A stretch of DNA of 64,000 bases, from positions 1-64,000 of the forward strand of contig SCVA01000015.1 in NCBI GenBank assembly GCA_004297005.1, read 5' to 3'. The DNA is from Nevskiaceae bacterium. GTDB lineage: Bacteria > Pseudomonadota > Gammaproteobacteria > Nevskiales > Nevskiaceae. Position numbers and translations under genes: made by a program. The notes below the pieces were generated by a model that had not been told where the DNA came from, did no database searches, and saw only the letters and a program-made list of their open reading frames with translations. Shown piece after piece: positions 1-11,200 of the stretch. The first letter of the stretch is position 1. Every line of letters starts with the position of its first letter.

Positions 1-464
1 TGCAGCGCGCGGTACTGGTTGGCCACCCAGGCATCGACCATCGGCGACATCTTCAGGATCGAGGCGGTGGTGGTGACGAAGCTGGCCCAGGGCAGGCCCA
101 GCTTGCGCGCCACCAGGGCGCCGCCGGGCAACTGGTGGTCGACCACCATCACGTCGGGCTGGAAGCTGCGGGCGCTGGCTTCCAGCGGCTGCAACATGCG
201 CTCGGCGATCGGCAGGGTGTAGTCCTCGAAGAACAGCCGCACGCTTTCCAGGCCGCGCACCTTGGGGTCGGCGATGCCCGGGCCGTCGACGTCTTCGGCG
301 TCCAGCGGATACACCCAGGCGCGCGGCGGCAGCTTGTCGCGGATCTGCTTGGCGTGCACCGCCCAGGCCACCTGATGGCCCTGCTCGATCAGGCATTCGG
401 CCACCGCCAGCGCCGGGTTGAGATGGCCGGTGAGCGGCGGTACCGAGAACAGGATGCGTGCCAT
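1..464 (-). CDS. GT1/UGT-like glycosyltransferase, N-terminal part (runs off the left edge)
   Basis: About 154 N-terminal residues are visible; the rest lies outside the window. The protein opens MARILFSVPPLTGHLNPA, the N-terminal strand and G-H-x-x-P loop of GT-B glycosyltransferases of the UGT/MGT/zeaxanthin-glucosyltransferase type; His14 is in the position of the catalytic base of that family. A later stretch, PDVMVVDHQLPGGALVARKL, is the usual second Rossmann strand and helix of the acceptor domain. There is no signal peptide, so it should act in the cytoplasm on an activated sugar and a lipid-like or aglycone acceptor. The ATG follows the ACP stop by 12 bases with GGGAG upstream, so it is the last visible gene of the lipid-synthase operon. 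By inference it glycosylates the product of the megasynthases. The donor-binding C-terminal half cannot be judged. Confidence 0.85.
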   Translation of the reverse strand, partial: MARILFSVPPLTGHLNPALAVAECLIEQGHQVAWAVHAKQIRDKLPPRAWVYPLDAEDVDGPGIADPKVRGLESVRLFFEDYTLPIAERMLQPLEASARSFQPDVMVVDHQLPGGALVARKLGLPWASFVTTTASILKMSPMVDAWVANQYRAL

Positions 465-476
465 GGCGGGGCTCCC

Positions 477-773
477 TTATTCGGCCTGCGCCGGCGCCAG
501 CGTGGCGGCGATGTAGTCCACCAGATCGCCCACCGAGAGGCCGATCAGTTCGTGGATGCTCTTGCCCGACAGCCAGGCGATGATCGCCAGCTGGTTGCCG
601 TAGTGCGCCTGGAGGGCGTCGGCGATCTTCACGAACTCGATGCTTTCCAGCTCCAGGTCGTCGTTGAAGCGGGTTTCGAGGCCGATGTCGAAATCGGCGA
701 TCCAGTCCTCATTGACCGTCGCGCGGATCTTGTCGATCACCAGGGCGAGGACTTGTTCTTGATGGCTGCTCAT
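477..773 (-). CDS. stand-alone acyl carrier protein
   Basis: A 98-residue acidic protein of acyl carrier protein size. The stretch DLELESIEFVKI near residue 41 matches the four-helix ACP signature, in which the Ser of LES receives the 4'-phosphopantetheine arm. The helix II region after it is well kept, and the C-terminal part (SVGDLVDYIAATL) is the typical last helix. It lies 24 bases after the second megasynthase and just before the glycosyltransferase, in the same direction. The megasynthases already carry three internal ACPs, so this free carrier may hold the starter or the finished chain, for example to hand it to a tailoring enzyme. That role is inference. The fused phosphopantetheinyl transferase encoded just upstream is the obvious candidate to activate it. 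Confidence 0.9.
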   Translation of the reverse strand: MSSHQEQVLALVIDKIRATVNEDWIADFDIGLETRFNDDLELESIEFVKIADALQAHYGNQLAIIAWLSGKSIHELIGLSVGDLVDYIAATLAPAQAE

Positions 774-797
774 GGGCGTTGAAGGGAGATCGTGGGT

Positions 798-3700
798 TCA
801 AGCGGTTTTGCGGGGCGCTGCCGTCTGTGCGGCAGTCGTGAGGGAATGGGCGGGCAGCAGGCTCCAGCCGACGATGCAGTCGCGCAGCGGGTGGGTGACC
901 ACCCAGTGGCCGTTGACGCAGAAGCAGTCGCCGTCGCGGGCGGAGATCACGAAGTCGTGCAGCCGCCCTTGCAGGCCGGTGCCGGCGGCCTTGGCGGCGA
1001 CTTCCTTGGCGACCCAGCCGCGGGTGTGTTCGGCGGGTACGTCGGGGCCGTTGAGCAGAGCCAGCTCGGCGGGGTGGAAGGCCATTTCCAGAAAGCCCGG
1101 CTCTCTGGGTTCGATCACTTCCAGATCGATGCCCACCGGCTGCTCGGCGACGATGGCCACCGCCAGATTGTTCTTGTGCGCCAGCGAGACGTGCAGGCCC
1201 TCGGGCAGGGTGTCGGTGACATTGGCCTTGAGTAGCGGCGCGCCGGCCTCGTTGTTGACCACCAGGATCTCCTGCGGCCACACCGCCGCGACGCCGCGCT
1301 CGCGGTGCAGCCAGGCGCGCACCGCGTCCTTGGCGGCGACCCGGCCGGAGAGCCATTGCCGGCGGCGGCGCGGCGACAGGCCGTCGTAGACCGCGCGCTC
1401 GCTGGCGCTGAGGTAACGGCGGCTCAGGTAGTCGCGCAGGATGGCAGTGTCGTAGCGGTCTTCGAACAGCGCGACATTCGGCGGCACGAACTGCGAGGCC
1501 TGCAGCTCGGAGAGCTTGCGGCTCGCCACCCAGAAGGCCTTGTCCATCTGGTAGCGGCGGGTGCGCCAGCCCTCGATGGCGATGCGCAGGCGGCCCTGGG
1601 CGTCGCGCAACTGGTGCTGGGTGACGCAGTTGAGTGCGTCCAGCTCGCTCACCCGCACCTCGGCGCGCAGCTCCTCACCGGGCAAGGGATCAGGCGCGTA
1701 GAAGCGGATGGCGTCGACGCCGATGGGCATGGCCAGGCAGTCCTGCGGCTGCTCCATCACCCAGTAGCCGGCGAGCTGGCCCATGTTGTCGAGCAGGGCG
1801 CCCTTGCCGGCCGGCACCCGCAGGCGACCATTGATGCCGTTGTCGCCGATCGCCTCGAAGGCGGCCACGCCCTGGTAGGCCGGGCCATGGAACATCCAGC
1901 CCTCGCGGTAGAGATCCTCGGCGGCGACGGCGGTGGCGCGCGGCGCGCGTAGCGGTTCCGGCGTCGGCAGCTCGGGCGCCGGGTAGTCGGCGGCGACCAG
2001 GACCTGGGCGCGGAAGTAGCCGACGATCTCGGCCTCGATGCGGTTCTCACCGCTCCACTTCAGGGTGATATCGACATTGAGCTGACGCGACACCGCCAGC
2101 CAGTTGTAGGCCTGGATCTGCGCCACCTCGATGACCTTGAGACCGGGCAGGGTTTCCTCCACCGCCTCGCGCACCAGCATCACCTCCATGGTCATCGGCA
2201 CCACCGGATGACGGTCGGCGACGATCGGCCAGTCCGGACGCTGCGGGTACAGCTCGTGGTCCTTGACGTAGGGGATGCTGCGGTTGAGGTCGAGCAGGCG
2301 CTGCATGCGATTGGGCAGCGCCGCCGTGTTCGGCGCGGCAGCGGCAACGACGGCGGCGGGCGCAGCCGGCGCTTGCGCGCGGTGCTGTTGCCACAAGCTC
2401 AGCACCTCGCGGCCGGCGCGCTCGATGTCGGCCAGGGTGTCGCGCACCAGCTGACCGACCGCGTCATTGGCGGCGATGGGCGGCAGCGCGGTGCTGCTGG
2501 CGGCAGGCGCAAGCCGCGCCGGCAGCAGTTCGGTTTCCAGCGGCTGCGGCAGGCGCACCAGCGGCACGCCCAGCGCCAGGCGCCGGCTGCTGGCGCTGGG
2601 CGCGGTCTCGGCGGCTTCGCTCGGGCGCTCCGGCGCGGCGGAGATCAGCAGACGGGTGTCGAAGGCGGCACCTTCCACCCACAGCGCGGCGCTGAGCTGC
2701 TGCAACTGCGCCAGCCCGCTGCGCGCCTCGTGGTTGGCGCGCAGCGCCTGGTGCGGCTTGCCAGTCAAGGTGTCGGCGATGAAGCCGGTGAGCGAGCCGG
2801 TGCCGACCTCGATGAACACCCGGTAGCCCTGCTCGTACAGACGCTCGGTCAGCTCGCGGAAGCGCACCGGCTGCAAGAGATGATCCAGCGCCAGCTGGCG
2901 CTTGCCGGCCATCTCCGGCGGGAACGGCGCGGCGATGGTCGCCGACCACACCGGTACCCGCGGCTCCAGGAGTTGCGCGGCGCCGAAGAACTGGCGGTAC
3001 CAGTCCATGTGCTCGGCGAACAGCGGCGAGTGGAAGCCGGAGACGAAGGGCAGCACCTTGGCGAACACCCCGGCCTCGCGCAGCCGCTCGGCGGTCGCGG
3101 CGATGGACTCGCGGCTGCCGCAGGCGATCACCTGGTGCGGGCAGTTGTCGTGGGAGATGCCGATGCGCGGCAAGCCGGCCATCGCCGCTTCCAGCTTGGC
3201 CTGGTCGCAGGCGGCGGCGAGGAACTGCAGATCGGGGAACTTCACGGCGTCGAAGTCGAGCGAGGCATTGGTGCGGTCGGAGAGACCCTGGTCCATCATC
3301 CCGGCGCAGAGCATCGCGCTCCACTCGCCGACGCTGTGGCCGGCGTAGGCGCTGGCACGGATGCCCAGCTCGCCGAGGCGGTCAAACAGATAGCGGTTGA
3401 AGCCCAAGAGGCCCACCACCATGCGGCTCAGGGAGACGCTCGGATCCTGCGCCTCACAGTACGGCGGCAGCGGCGCGCCGAAGTAGGCGGCGAGATCGGC
3501 GGCCTGCGGCTCGAAGCTGCTGTCCACGCCCGGGAACACGAAGGCGAGCTTGCCGCCCTCGCTGAGCAGGCCGGCCGGCGAGAACCAGATCTGCTGACGG
3601 CCCTGCCAGGGCTTGCCGCTGGCGATGGCCTTGCGCGCGGTGGCGAGCTTCTTGGCGTCCGGCGCGATGATCGCCAGCCGGCAAGGCGCCGACTGCGGCG

Positions 3701-5240
3701 TGGCGTCGCGCTCGCCGGCGTCCAGCCGCGCCAGCAGCGCCTGCGGGCTGTCGGCAGAGAGCAGCAGCACCTCGGGCAGCGCCAGCTCGCCCTGGGGCGA
3801 AACATTGGTCTGTACAGCGCCGGGCGCCGCCCCGGCCAGCGACTTCACCGCCGGCCACTGCGGCAGGCCGCGCAGCACCACATGGGCGTTGATGCCGCCG
3901 AAGCCGAAGGCGTTGAGCGCGGCGACGCGGTGCTCGCGCGCGGTGGTCCAGGGCTCGCTGCGGCTGACGGTCCGGAAGCGCGTCGCCGCCAGCTTGGGAT
4001 GCGGGGTTTCGCAATGCAGGGTCGGCGGCAGTACACCGTGATAGACCGAGAGCGCGGTCTTGATCAGGCTGGCCATGCCGGAGGCCGGCATGGCGTGGCC
4101 GATCATCGACTTCACCGAACCGATCACCGGCTTGGGGCCTGCGCCGGCATGCGGGCCGAAGAACTCGCCCATGGTTTCCAGTTCGACGCCGTCGCCGGTG
4201 GGCGTGCCGGTGCCGTGCGCCTCGACCAGGCCGATGGACTCGCGCTCGAAGGGCACTTGCGCCCAGGCTTTTTCCAGGGCGATGCGCTGGCCGCTCACCG
4301 AGGGCGCCACCAGGCTGGCGGCACGACCGTCGCTAGAGGAACCCACGCCCTCGATCACCGCGTAGACGCGGTCGCCATCCGCCAGCGCGTCGTCCAGGCG
4401 CTTCAACACCGCCATGCCCACGCCTTCGCCGGCGAGGATGCCGTCGGCCTCGGCCGACAGCGGCTTGACCACACCGGTGCGCGACAGCGCGCCGAGCTGG
4501 CAGAAGGTGGCCCAGAAGGTGAGGTCGTGGGTGAGGTGGGCGCCGCCGACCAGCATCAGATCGGTCTCGCGCCGGCGCAGCGACTGGCAGCCCTGCTCCA
4601 CCGCCAGTAGCGAGCTGGCGCAGGCGGCGTCCACCGTATAGGCGGGGCCGTGCAGGTCCAGGCGGTTGGCGAGCCGCGAGGCGAGCAGGTTGGGGATCAT
4701 GCCGATCGCCACGTCCGGCCCGTAGTAGGCGAACTGCTGCTCCAGGCGGCTGCGCACGGCGGCCAGCGCCGCCTCGCCGAGATCGGGGAACAGATCCTTG
4801 AGCGTGGTCAGGATCTGCGGCAGCAGGCGTACGTGCTGCTCCAGGCGCAGCACGCCGGCGCCGATGTAGTTGCCGCGGCCGACGATCACGCCGGTGCGCT
4901 CGCGCGCGAACGGCTTGTGCTCGTAGCCGGCGTCGCGCAGCGCCTGGTAGCCGACCTTGAGCGTCAGCAACTGGTCGGGCTCCACCGAGTCGGTGGCCTT
5001 GGGCATGACGCCGAAGGGCAGCGGATCGAAGTCGGTGTAGTCGTCGACGAAACCGCCGCGCTTGCAGTAGAAGCGGTCGATGGCCTTGGAGTTGGGATCG
5101 TAGAAACTCGGGTCCCAGCGGCCAGCCGGCACCTCGCTGATGGCATCGACACCATCAACGATGTTGCGCCAGTAGCGGCCGAGATCGGGCGCGCCCGGAA
5201 ACAGGCAGCCCAGACCGATGATCGCGATCCGCTCGGTCAT
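798..5240 (-). CDS. Type I secondary-lipid/polyketide synthase: KS-AT-DH with fused C-terminal phosphopantetheinyl transferase
   Basis: A 1480-residue multidomain protein. The ketosynthase (about 1-450) opens MTERIAIIGLGCLFPG and has the active Cys207 in DAACASS, with HGTGTPTGD and KSMIGHAMPASG supplying the two His. The acyltransferase (about 545-830) has the nucleophile Ser636 in GHSVGEW. A double-hotdog dehydratase (about 985-1230) has His1011 in DRHPVVPM and Asp1151 in LLDNMGQLAG. The end (about 1280-1480) is an Sfp-type phosphopantetheinyl transferase with VGIDLEV (Asp1372) and WVAKEVAAK. The order recalls PfaB/PfaC plus PfaE of PUFA synthases condensed into one chain. The ATG at 5240 is chosen because it shares a base with the upstream stop (TGATG) and starts the KS strand; a longer open frame upstream is an overlap with the previous gene. 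It has no ACP of its own, so it must work with the carriers of its neighbours. Product unknown. Confidence 0.92.
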   Translation of the reverse strand: MTERIAIIGLGCLFPGAPDLGRYWRNIVDGVDAISEVPAGRWDPSFYDPNSKAIDRFYCKRGGFVDDYTDFDPLPFGVMPKATDSVEPDQLLTLKVGYQALRDAGYEHKPFARERTGVIVGRGNYIGAGVLRLEQHVRLLPQILTTLKDLFPDLGEAALAAVRSRLEQQFAYYGPDVAIGMIPNLLASRLANRLDLHGPAYTVDAACASSLLAVEQGCQSLRRRETDLMLVGGAHLTHDLTFWATFCQLGALSRTGVVKPLSAEADGILAGEGVGMAVLKRLDDALADGDRVYAVIEGVGSSSDGRAASLVAPSVSGQRIALEKAWAQVPFERESIGLVEAHGTGTPTGDGVELETMGEFFGPHAGAGPKPVIGSVKSMIGHAMPASGMASLIKTALSVYHGVLPPTLHCETPHPKLAATRFRTVSRSEPWTTAREHRVAALNAFGFGGINAHVVLRGLPQWPAVKSLAGAAPGAVQTNVSPQGELALPEVLLLSADSPQALLARLDAGERDATPQSAPCRLAIIAPDAKKLATARKAIASGKPWQGRQQIWFSPAGLLSEGGKLAFVFPGVDSSFEPQAADLAAYFGAPLPPYCEAQDPSVSLSRMVVGLLGFNRYLFDRLGELGIRASAYAGHSVGEWSAMLCAGMMDQGLSDRTNASLDFDAVKFPDLQFLAAACDQAKLEAAMAGLPRIGISHDNCPHQVIACGSRESIAATAERLREAGVFAKVLPFVSGFHSPLFAEHMDWYRQFFGAAQLLEPRVPVWSATIAAPFPPEMAGKRQLALDHLLQPVRFRELTERLYEQGYRVFIEVGTGSLTGFIADTLTGKPHQALRANHEARSGLAQLQQLSAALWVEGAAFDTRLLISAAPERPSEAAETAPSASSRRLALGVPLVRLPQPLETELLPARLAPAASSTALPPIAANDAVGQLVRDTLADIERAGREVLSLWQQHRAQAPAAPAAVVAAAAPNTAALPNRMQRLLDLNRSIPYVKDHELYPQRPDWPIVADRHPVVPMTMEVMLVREAVEETLPGLKVIEVAQIQAYNWLAVSRQLNVDITLKWSGENRIEAEIVGYFRAQVLVAADYPAPELPTPEPLRAPRATAVAAEDLYREGWMFHGPAYQGVAAFEAIGDNGINGRLRVPAGKGALLDNMGQLAGYWVMEQPQDCLAMPIGVDAIRFYAPDPLPGEELRAEVRVSELDALNCVTQHQLRDAQGRLRIAIEGWRTRRYQMDKAFWVASRKLSELQASQFVPPNVALFEDRYDTAILRDYLSRRYLSASERAVYDGLSPRRRRQWLSGRVAAKDAVRAWLHRERGVAAVWPQEILVVNNEAGAPLLKANVTDTLPEGLHVSLAHKNNLAVAIVAEQPVGIDLEVIEPREPGFLEMAFHPAELALLNGPDVPAEHTRGWVAKEVAAKAAGTGLQGRLHDFVISARDGDCFCVNGHWVVTHPLRDCIVGWSLLPAHSLTTAAQTAAPRKTA

Positions 5241-8200
5241 CAGGCACCGACCTCCCGGTTGGGCGGCGTGGCGCGGCCGTCGAAGCTTTCCGGCTTGCCG
5301 CACATCAGCAGCACCTGCGAGTCACCCTGCCCCTGCGAAAGCTCGCGCAGCAGCGCATCGACGCCTTCCTGCTGCGGGATCAGGCCGATGCCCTTGCGCT
5401 GGTACTCGTTCTTGAGCGACTCCGAGACCATGCCGGTGTCGGCCCAGGGGCCCCAGTTGACCGAGAGCACGCGGCCGGAGATGCGCTGCTGCCAGCTATA
5501 GGCGAGCTTGTCGAGCACATCGTTGGCGCTGGCGTAGTCAACCTGGCCCTTGTTGCCGAAGGCGCTGGCGACGCTGGAGAAGAACACCACGAACTTGACG
5601 TCGTCGCGGATGCGCTTGCGCAGCGCCAGCGCGCCGCCGACCTTGGTGTCGAACACCCGGCCGAAGCTCTCGTCGGTCTTGTCGCGCACCAGCTTGTCTT
5701 CCACCACGCCGGCGCCGTGGATCACGCCGTCGATGCGGCCGCGGCGCTGGTAGACCTGGTCGATGAAGCCGAGGAAGGCCTTGCCGTCGCGCACGTCGAG
5801 CTTGGTGTAGAGCAGGCTGCCGCCGGCGGCGATCACCTGTGCATAGGTCTCGCGCGAGGCGCGGTCGGAGAGGATGCGGCGCGCCTGCGCCTCGATCTCC
5901 GCCGGTTTCTGCTTGGGGTCGGCGGCGAGCAGCGCCTGACGCAGCTTGCGCGGATCGTCGATGCCGCGGGTGAGCGCGCTTTCCTCGCCCACCGGCATCG
6001 CCGAGCGGCCGACCACTTCCAGATGGCAGCGGTAGCGGCGCGCCAGCTCGATGGCGATCAGCGCGGTGATGCCGCGCGCGCCGCCGGTGATCAGTACCGT
6101 GCTCTCCGGGGTGAGCGGCAGGCCGTCGAGCGAGCCTGCGGTCAGCTCGGTGGGCACGATCTCGCGGGCGTAGCGGCGGCCCGACTGGTAGGCGACTTCC
6201 GGCAGCGGATTGGCGGCCAGGAGCTCGGCCTCGATGTGCTTGGCGATCGCGTCCAGCGATTCCGACAGATCGAAGTCGATCCAGTGCGCGCGCAGCTCGG
6301 GGAACTCCTTGACCACCGACTTCACCAGGCCGGCGAAGCCACCGCCGCGACGGAAGTTGTTGGCCGCGCCGGCGGCGCCGAAGTCGCCACCGAGCGCGCT
6401 CGCCACCAGCAGATGCCGCGCCCGCCTCTGCAGCGAGGCGCGCACCACCGCGAAGAAGCGCTTGACGTCGCGCAGGCGGCTGGAGGGGTTCAGGCTCCAC
6501 AGGTGGATCAGGCCGTCGATCTGGTCCAGCTCGGCCGGGATCGCGGTGGCGCTGGGGAAGTCGACGATCTCGGCGATCGCGCCGCGCGCGTGCAGCAGGC
6601 TGGCGACGCGCTCGGCGAGACCGAGGCGGTCGTCGCTGATCAGGAACTTCTTGCCGCTCAAGCTGAAGCTCGCCGGCACCGCCGGCGGCGCGTCCTGGCG
6701 ACGCAGCACATAGCGCTCCAGCGGAATGCCGGCCTCCTTGGGTGCTACGACCGGCGCGGCCGGCGGCGGCGTCGCCGCCTGCGGGTGACGCTGCTCCAGC
6801 CAGGCGATCATCGCCCGCAGGGTCTTGAGCCGCGACAGCTGCTCCTGCATCGCGTCCTTGTCCTGGCCGCTGTCGGCACCCAGGCGGGCGCTGAGCTGAC
6901 CGACCACTTCCAGGCGCTTGATCGAGTCGATGGAAAGATCGGCCTCCAGATCCAGATCCAGGTCCAGCGCCTCGATCGGATAGCCGGTGGACTGGCTGAC
7001 GATGTCGAGCAGCAGCTGCGAGACCGAGGGCCGTGCCGCGACCGGCGCCGGCGCGGCGGCGGCCGGAGCCGCCACCGGAGCCTTGGGCAGGCTAGGCGCG
7101 GCAACGGGCGCCGGCAGCTTCTCGCTCAGCCAGGCCAGCACCGCGCGCAGGCTCTTCTGCGCGGCGAGCTGCTCCAGCAGCGCATCGGCATTGCTGCCGA
7201 TGGCATTGCGCAGCGACAAGCGCTGCGAGAGCTCGCCGATGATTTCCAGACGCTTGATCGAGTCGATGGAGAGATCGGCTTCCAGATCGAGATCGAGGTC
7301 CAGCGCCTCCGGCGGATAGCCGGTGGACTGGCTGACGATGTCGAGCAGCACCTGCGCCACCGGCGGCGTCGCGGCGGTCACCGGCGCCGGCGCTTCGACC
7401 GGCGCGCTGCTCACCGCGGGCGCCGCACTGGCCGCCGGCAGCTTCTCGCCCAGCCACTGGATGACCGCGCGCAGGGTCTTCTGCGCAGCGAGCTGCTCCA
7501 GCAGCGCATCGGCATTGCTGCCGATGGCATTGCGCAACGACAAGCGCTGCGAGAGCTCACCGATGATTTCCAGACGCTTGATCGAGTCGATGGAGAGATC
7601 GGCTTCGAGGTCGAGATCGAGGTCGAGCATTTCCGGCGGGTAGCCGGTGCGCTCGCTGACGATGGCCAGCAGCACGCCCTGGCTGTCCGGCGCGGCCGGC
7701 GCGCGGCTGGCGGCCACCGTGGTGGCGGCAGCCGGCGGCGGTGCGGCGACCGGAGCCGGCGCGCTGACGGTGGGCGCGGCGACGCGCGGCGCCGACGGCG
7801 GATTGACCAGACGCTCGGCACGCGGCGCGGCGGGCGCGCCGAAGTAGCCCAGCAGCACGTCGCGCTGGGCATTGACCAGCTCGCGCATGTTACTGAGGTA
7901 GCCGACCAGGGCCTGCTCACCGGCGCTGCTGGCCAGCGGCAGCGCCGGCGCGGCAGCGGCGTACTGCGGGGCGACCACCGGCGGCGCGGCGAGAGCGGCG
8001 GCGACCTCGATCACCGGCGCGGTGATCAGCGCGCCGGCATAGGCCGGAGCGCGGCCCTTGAGCGGCCGTGCATGACCGCCGTTGACCATCCAGGTGGTGG
8101 CGGCCAGCTTGCGCGGCTTGGCCAGGTCGATGGTCTCGGCGCGGCCGGCGTAGAGCGCGGCGGCGTCGAAGCCGGGCAACAGCACCGCCAGCTGCGCCAG

Positions 8201-11200
8201 GGTGTCGAGCAGGCCCGCGAGGCCACGCTCCTCGGCGTCCAGCGCATAGACCTGGTGCGGCTGATCCTTGAGGATGCGGCCGACCAGGCCGGTGAGCACC
8301 TTGCGCGGGCCGACCTCGATGAAGGTGCGGGCGCCGTCGGCGTGCATGCGCTCGATCTCGGCGACGAAGCGCACCGGGCTGACGATGTGGCTCGCGAGGG
8401 CGCTGCGGATCGCGGCGGGCTCGGCGACATGCGGCTCGGCGCTGCTGTTGGAATACACCGGCCAGGCCAGCGCGCCCACCGCCTGGCCCTTGAGGGCGGC
8501 GGCGTAGTTGGCCTCGGCGGCGGCCATCATCGGCGAGTGGAAGGCGCAGTCGGTGGCGATGCGCTTGTAGCCGACATTGGCCTGGCCGAGGAAGGCGCAG
8601 GCGGCTTCGACATCGGCGGTGGGGCCGGAGATCACCGTCTGGATCGGCGAGTTCTGGTTGGCCATCACCACGCTGGGGAAGCCTTCCAGCAGCGGCGCCA
8701 GCGTCGCGGCGTCGAGCCGCACCGCCGCCATCGCGCCGTTGTCGTCGCCCTGGATGGCGGAGACGATGGCCTCGGCGCGGGCGCGCGACAGCCGCAGCAA
8801 AGTCTCGGCGTCGAAGGCACCGGCGGCGGCCAGCGCCGCCAGCTCGCCATAGCTGTGACCGGCGGCCATGTCCGGCGTGATGCCGAGCCCGCGCAGCCAT
8901 TCGAAGGCGGCGAGTTCCACCAGGCCCAGCGCCGGCTGGGCGCGGCGGGTGTCGGTGAGCGCCTGCTGCTGCTGGGCGCGGGTGGCGTCGTCGTAGGCGG
9001 TGGTCGGGTAGATGTAAGGCAGCTCGGCGCGACCGGCGGCGAGCAGCTCGGCACGTGGCGGGAAGTACACCAGGAGATCGCGCAGCATCCCCGGGTACTG
9101 ACTGCCCTGGCCGGAGAACAGCAGGGCGAGCTTGCCGGGCGCCAGGTCCTTGCGCACCGCGATGCCGGTAGCGCCGGCACCGGACAGCGCCGCGACGATG
9201 CGCTGGCCCAGACTGGCGACATCGCTGGCGACGAAGGCGATCTGCACCGGACCCTCGCCGGCTTCCCAGACCGTGCGCGCCAGCTCGCGCAGCGCCAGCG
9301 GCGCGTCGGAGGCGGCGAGAAAGTCGGCGAGCCGGCGCAGCGTCGCCTCGGCCTCGGCGCGGCTGCCGCCGCGCACCGCGAACAGCTCGGCCGGCAGTGC
9401 CGCCGCGCCGACCGCGCTCTGGTGCGCCGGGTAGGCCGAGAGCACCGCATGGAAGTTGGCGCCACCAAAGCCGAAGGCGCTGACCGCGCCGCGCGCCAGC
9501 GCCGCGCGCGGCAGCCAGGGCGCCGGCTGGCGGTTGAGCTGGAACGGGCTGCTGTCGCGCTTCCAGGCGGCATTGGGGCTGGTGACCTGGCCGGTGGGCG
9601 GCAGCACGCGATGGTGCAGGGCCTTGGCGACCTTGATGAGGCCGGCGATGCCCGCCGCGCACTTGGTATGGCCGATCTGGCTCTTCACCGAGCCGAGATT
9701 GGCCTGCCCGGGCACCGCGCCGCTGGCGAGGTAGACCTCGGTGAGCGTCTTCAGCTCGGTGCGGTCGCCGACCACGGTGCCGGTGCCGTGCGCCTCGACC
9801 AGGCCGACTTCGCCGGGCAGCACGCCGGCCTGCCAGTAGGTGCGCTCCAGGGCGCGCTTCTGGCCTTCCTTGCGCGGGGCGGTCAGCCCTAAGCCCTTGC
9901 CGTCGCTGGAGCCGGCGACGCCGTCGATCACCGCGTAGATGCGGTCGCCGTCGCGCTCGGCGTCGGCCAGGCGCTTCAAGACCACCACGCCGACGCCCTC
10001 ACCCAGGGCGATGCCGTCGGCCTCGTTGTCGAAGGAGCGGCAGCGGCCCTTGGCCGAGAGCGCACCCACCGAGGAGAACATCAAAAAGTCGGCGATGCCG
10101 TTGTGGAAGTCGGCGCCGCCGGCGAGCACGGTGTCGCTGCTGCCGAAGCGCAGCTCCTTCACGCCAAGCTCGATGGCGGTCAGCGAGCTGCCGCAGGCGG
10201 CGGTCACCGCGTAGTTGACGCCGCCCAGGCCCAGGCGGTTGGCGATGCGGCCGGAGATGACGTTGACCAGCATGCCGGGGAAGGAATCCTCGGTGAGGCT
10301 GGGCAGGGCCTCGGCGAGTTCCTTGGGCAGCTCGCCGCAGTACTGCGGAAACAGGTTGCGGAAGTTGTACTGGTTGCCGAGATCCATGCCGGCCTCGGCG
10401 CCGAAGATCACCGAGGTCTTTTCGCGGTCGTACCACTTGCTGGCGTAGCCGGCGTCCTTGAGCGCCTGCTTGGCGACTTCCAGCGACAACAGCTGCACCG
10501 GCTCGATGGCCGCCAGCGAGGCCGGCGGAATGCCGAACTGCAAGGGGTCGAAGGGGGTATCGGAAATGAAGCCGCCCCACTTGCTGACGCTCTTGTCGTT
10601 GGGCGCGTCGGCGCCGCGGTAGTACTGCGCCACGCTCCAGCGCTCGGCCGGCACCTCGGTGACCAGGTCACGGCCTTCGAGGATGTTGGCCCAGTAGGTT
10701 TCCAGATCCGGCGAGCCGGGGTAGATGCAGGCCATGCCGACCACCGCGACCGGCTCGGCATTGGCGGCGCGCTGCGGCTGCGGCGCCTGCACCTGCGCGA
10801 GATAGGCGCTGGCACCGCGCGTCACCTGCGCGTGCAGCGCGGCCACCGTGGTCGCCGCCCGCTTCATGGCGATCACCTGGCCGATCATGTACATGCCTTC
10901 CGCTTCCTGCACTGCAACATCGACCGGCGACAGAACGCCATCGACATAGTCCACGCCCTTGGTGGCGATGCGCAGGCGGCCGACGGTGAGGCCTTCCAGC
11001 GCCTTCCAGGCCTCCTTGGTATCGACACCTTCCTCGTGCAGACGCGCCTTCTCGCGCGCGAACAGGTCCATGAAGCCGGAGGGCAGGCAGCGGATGGCGT
11101 GGCCGGGCGCGGTTTCCACCAGCGCGGTCTCGGCGCCGGACAGAGCCTTCTGCTGGAAGCCTTCCAGCACCGCGCCGTCGCGCACCGCCTCGACGGTGGC

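Noticed and set aside
2208-4610. 800-codon plus-strand open frame across the second megasynthase
   Set aside because: Antisense to confirmed KS and AT motifs; no domain or start signal.
5717-9892. A very long open frame (about 1390 codons) on the plus strand across the first megasynthase
   Set aside because: It is antisense to clear KS, AT and ACP domains, and its product is Arg/Gly/Gln/Ala-rich with no domain; it is an effect of high G+C third positions.
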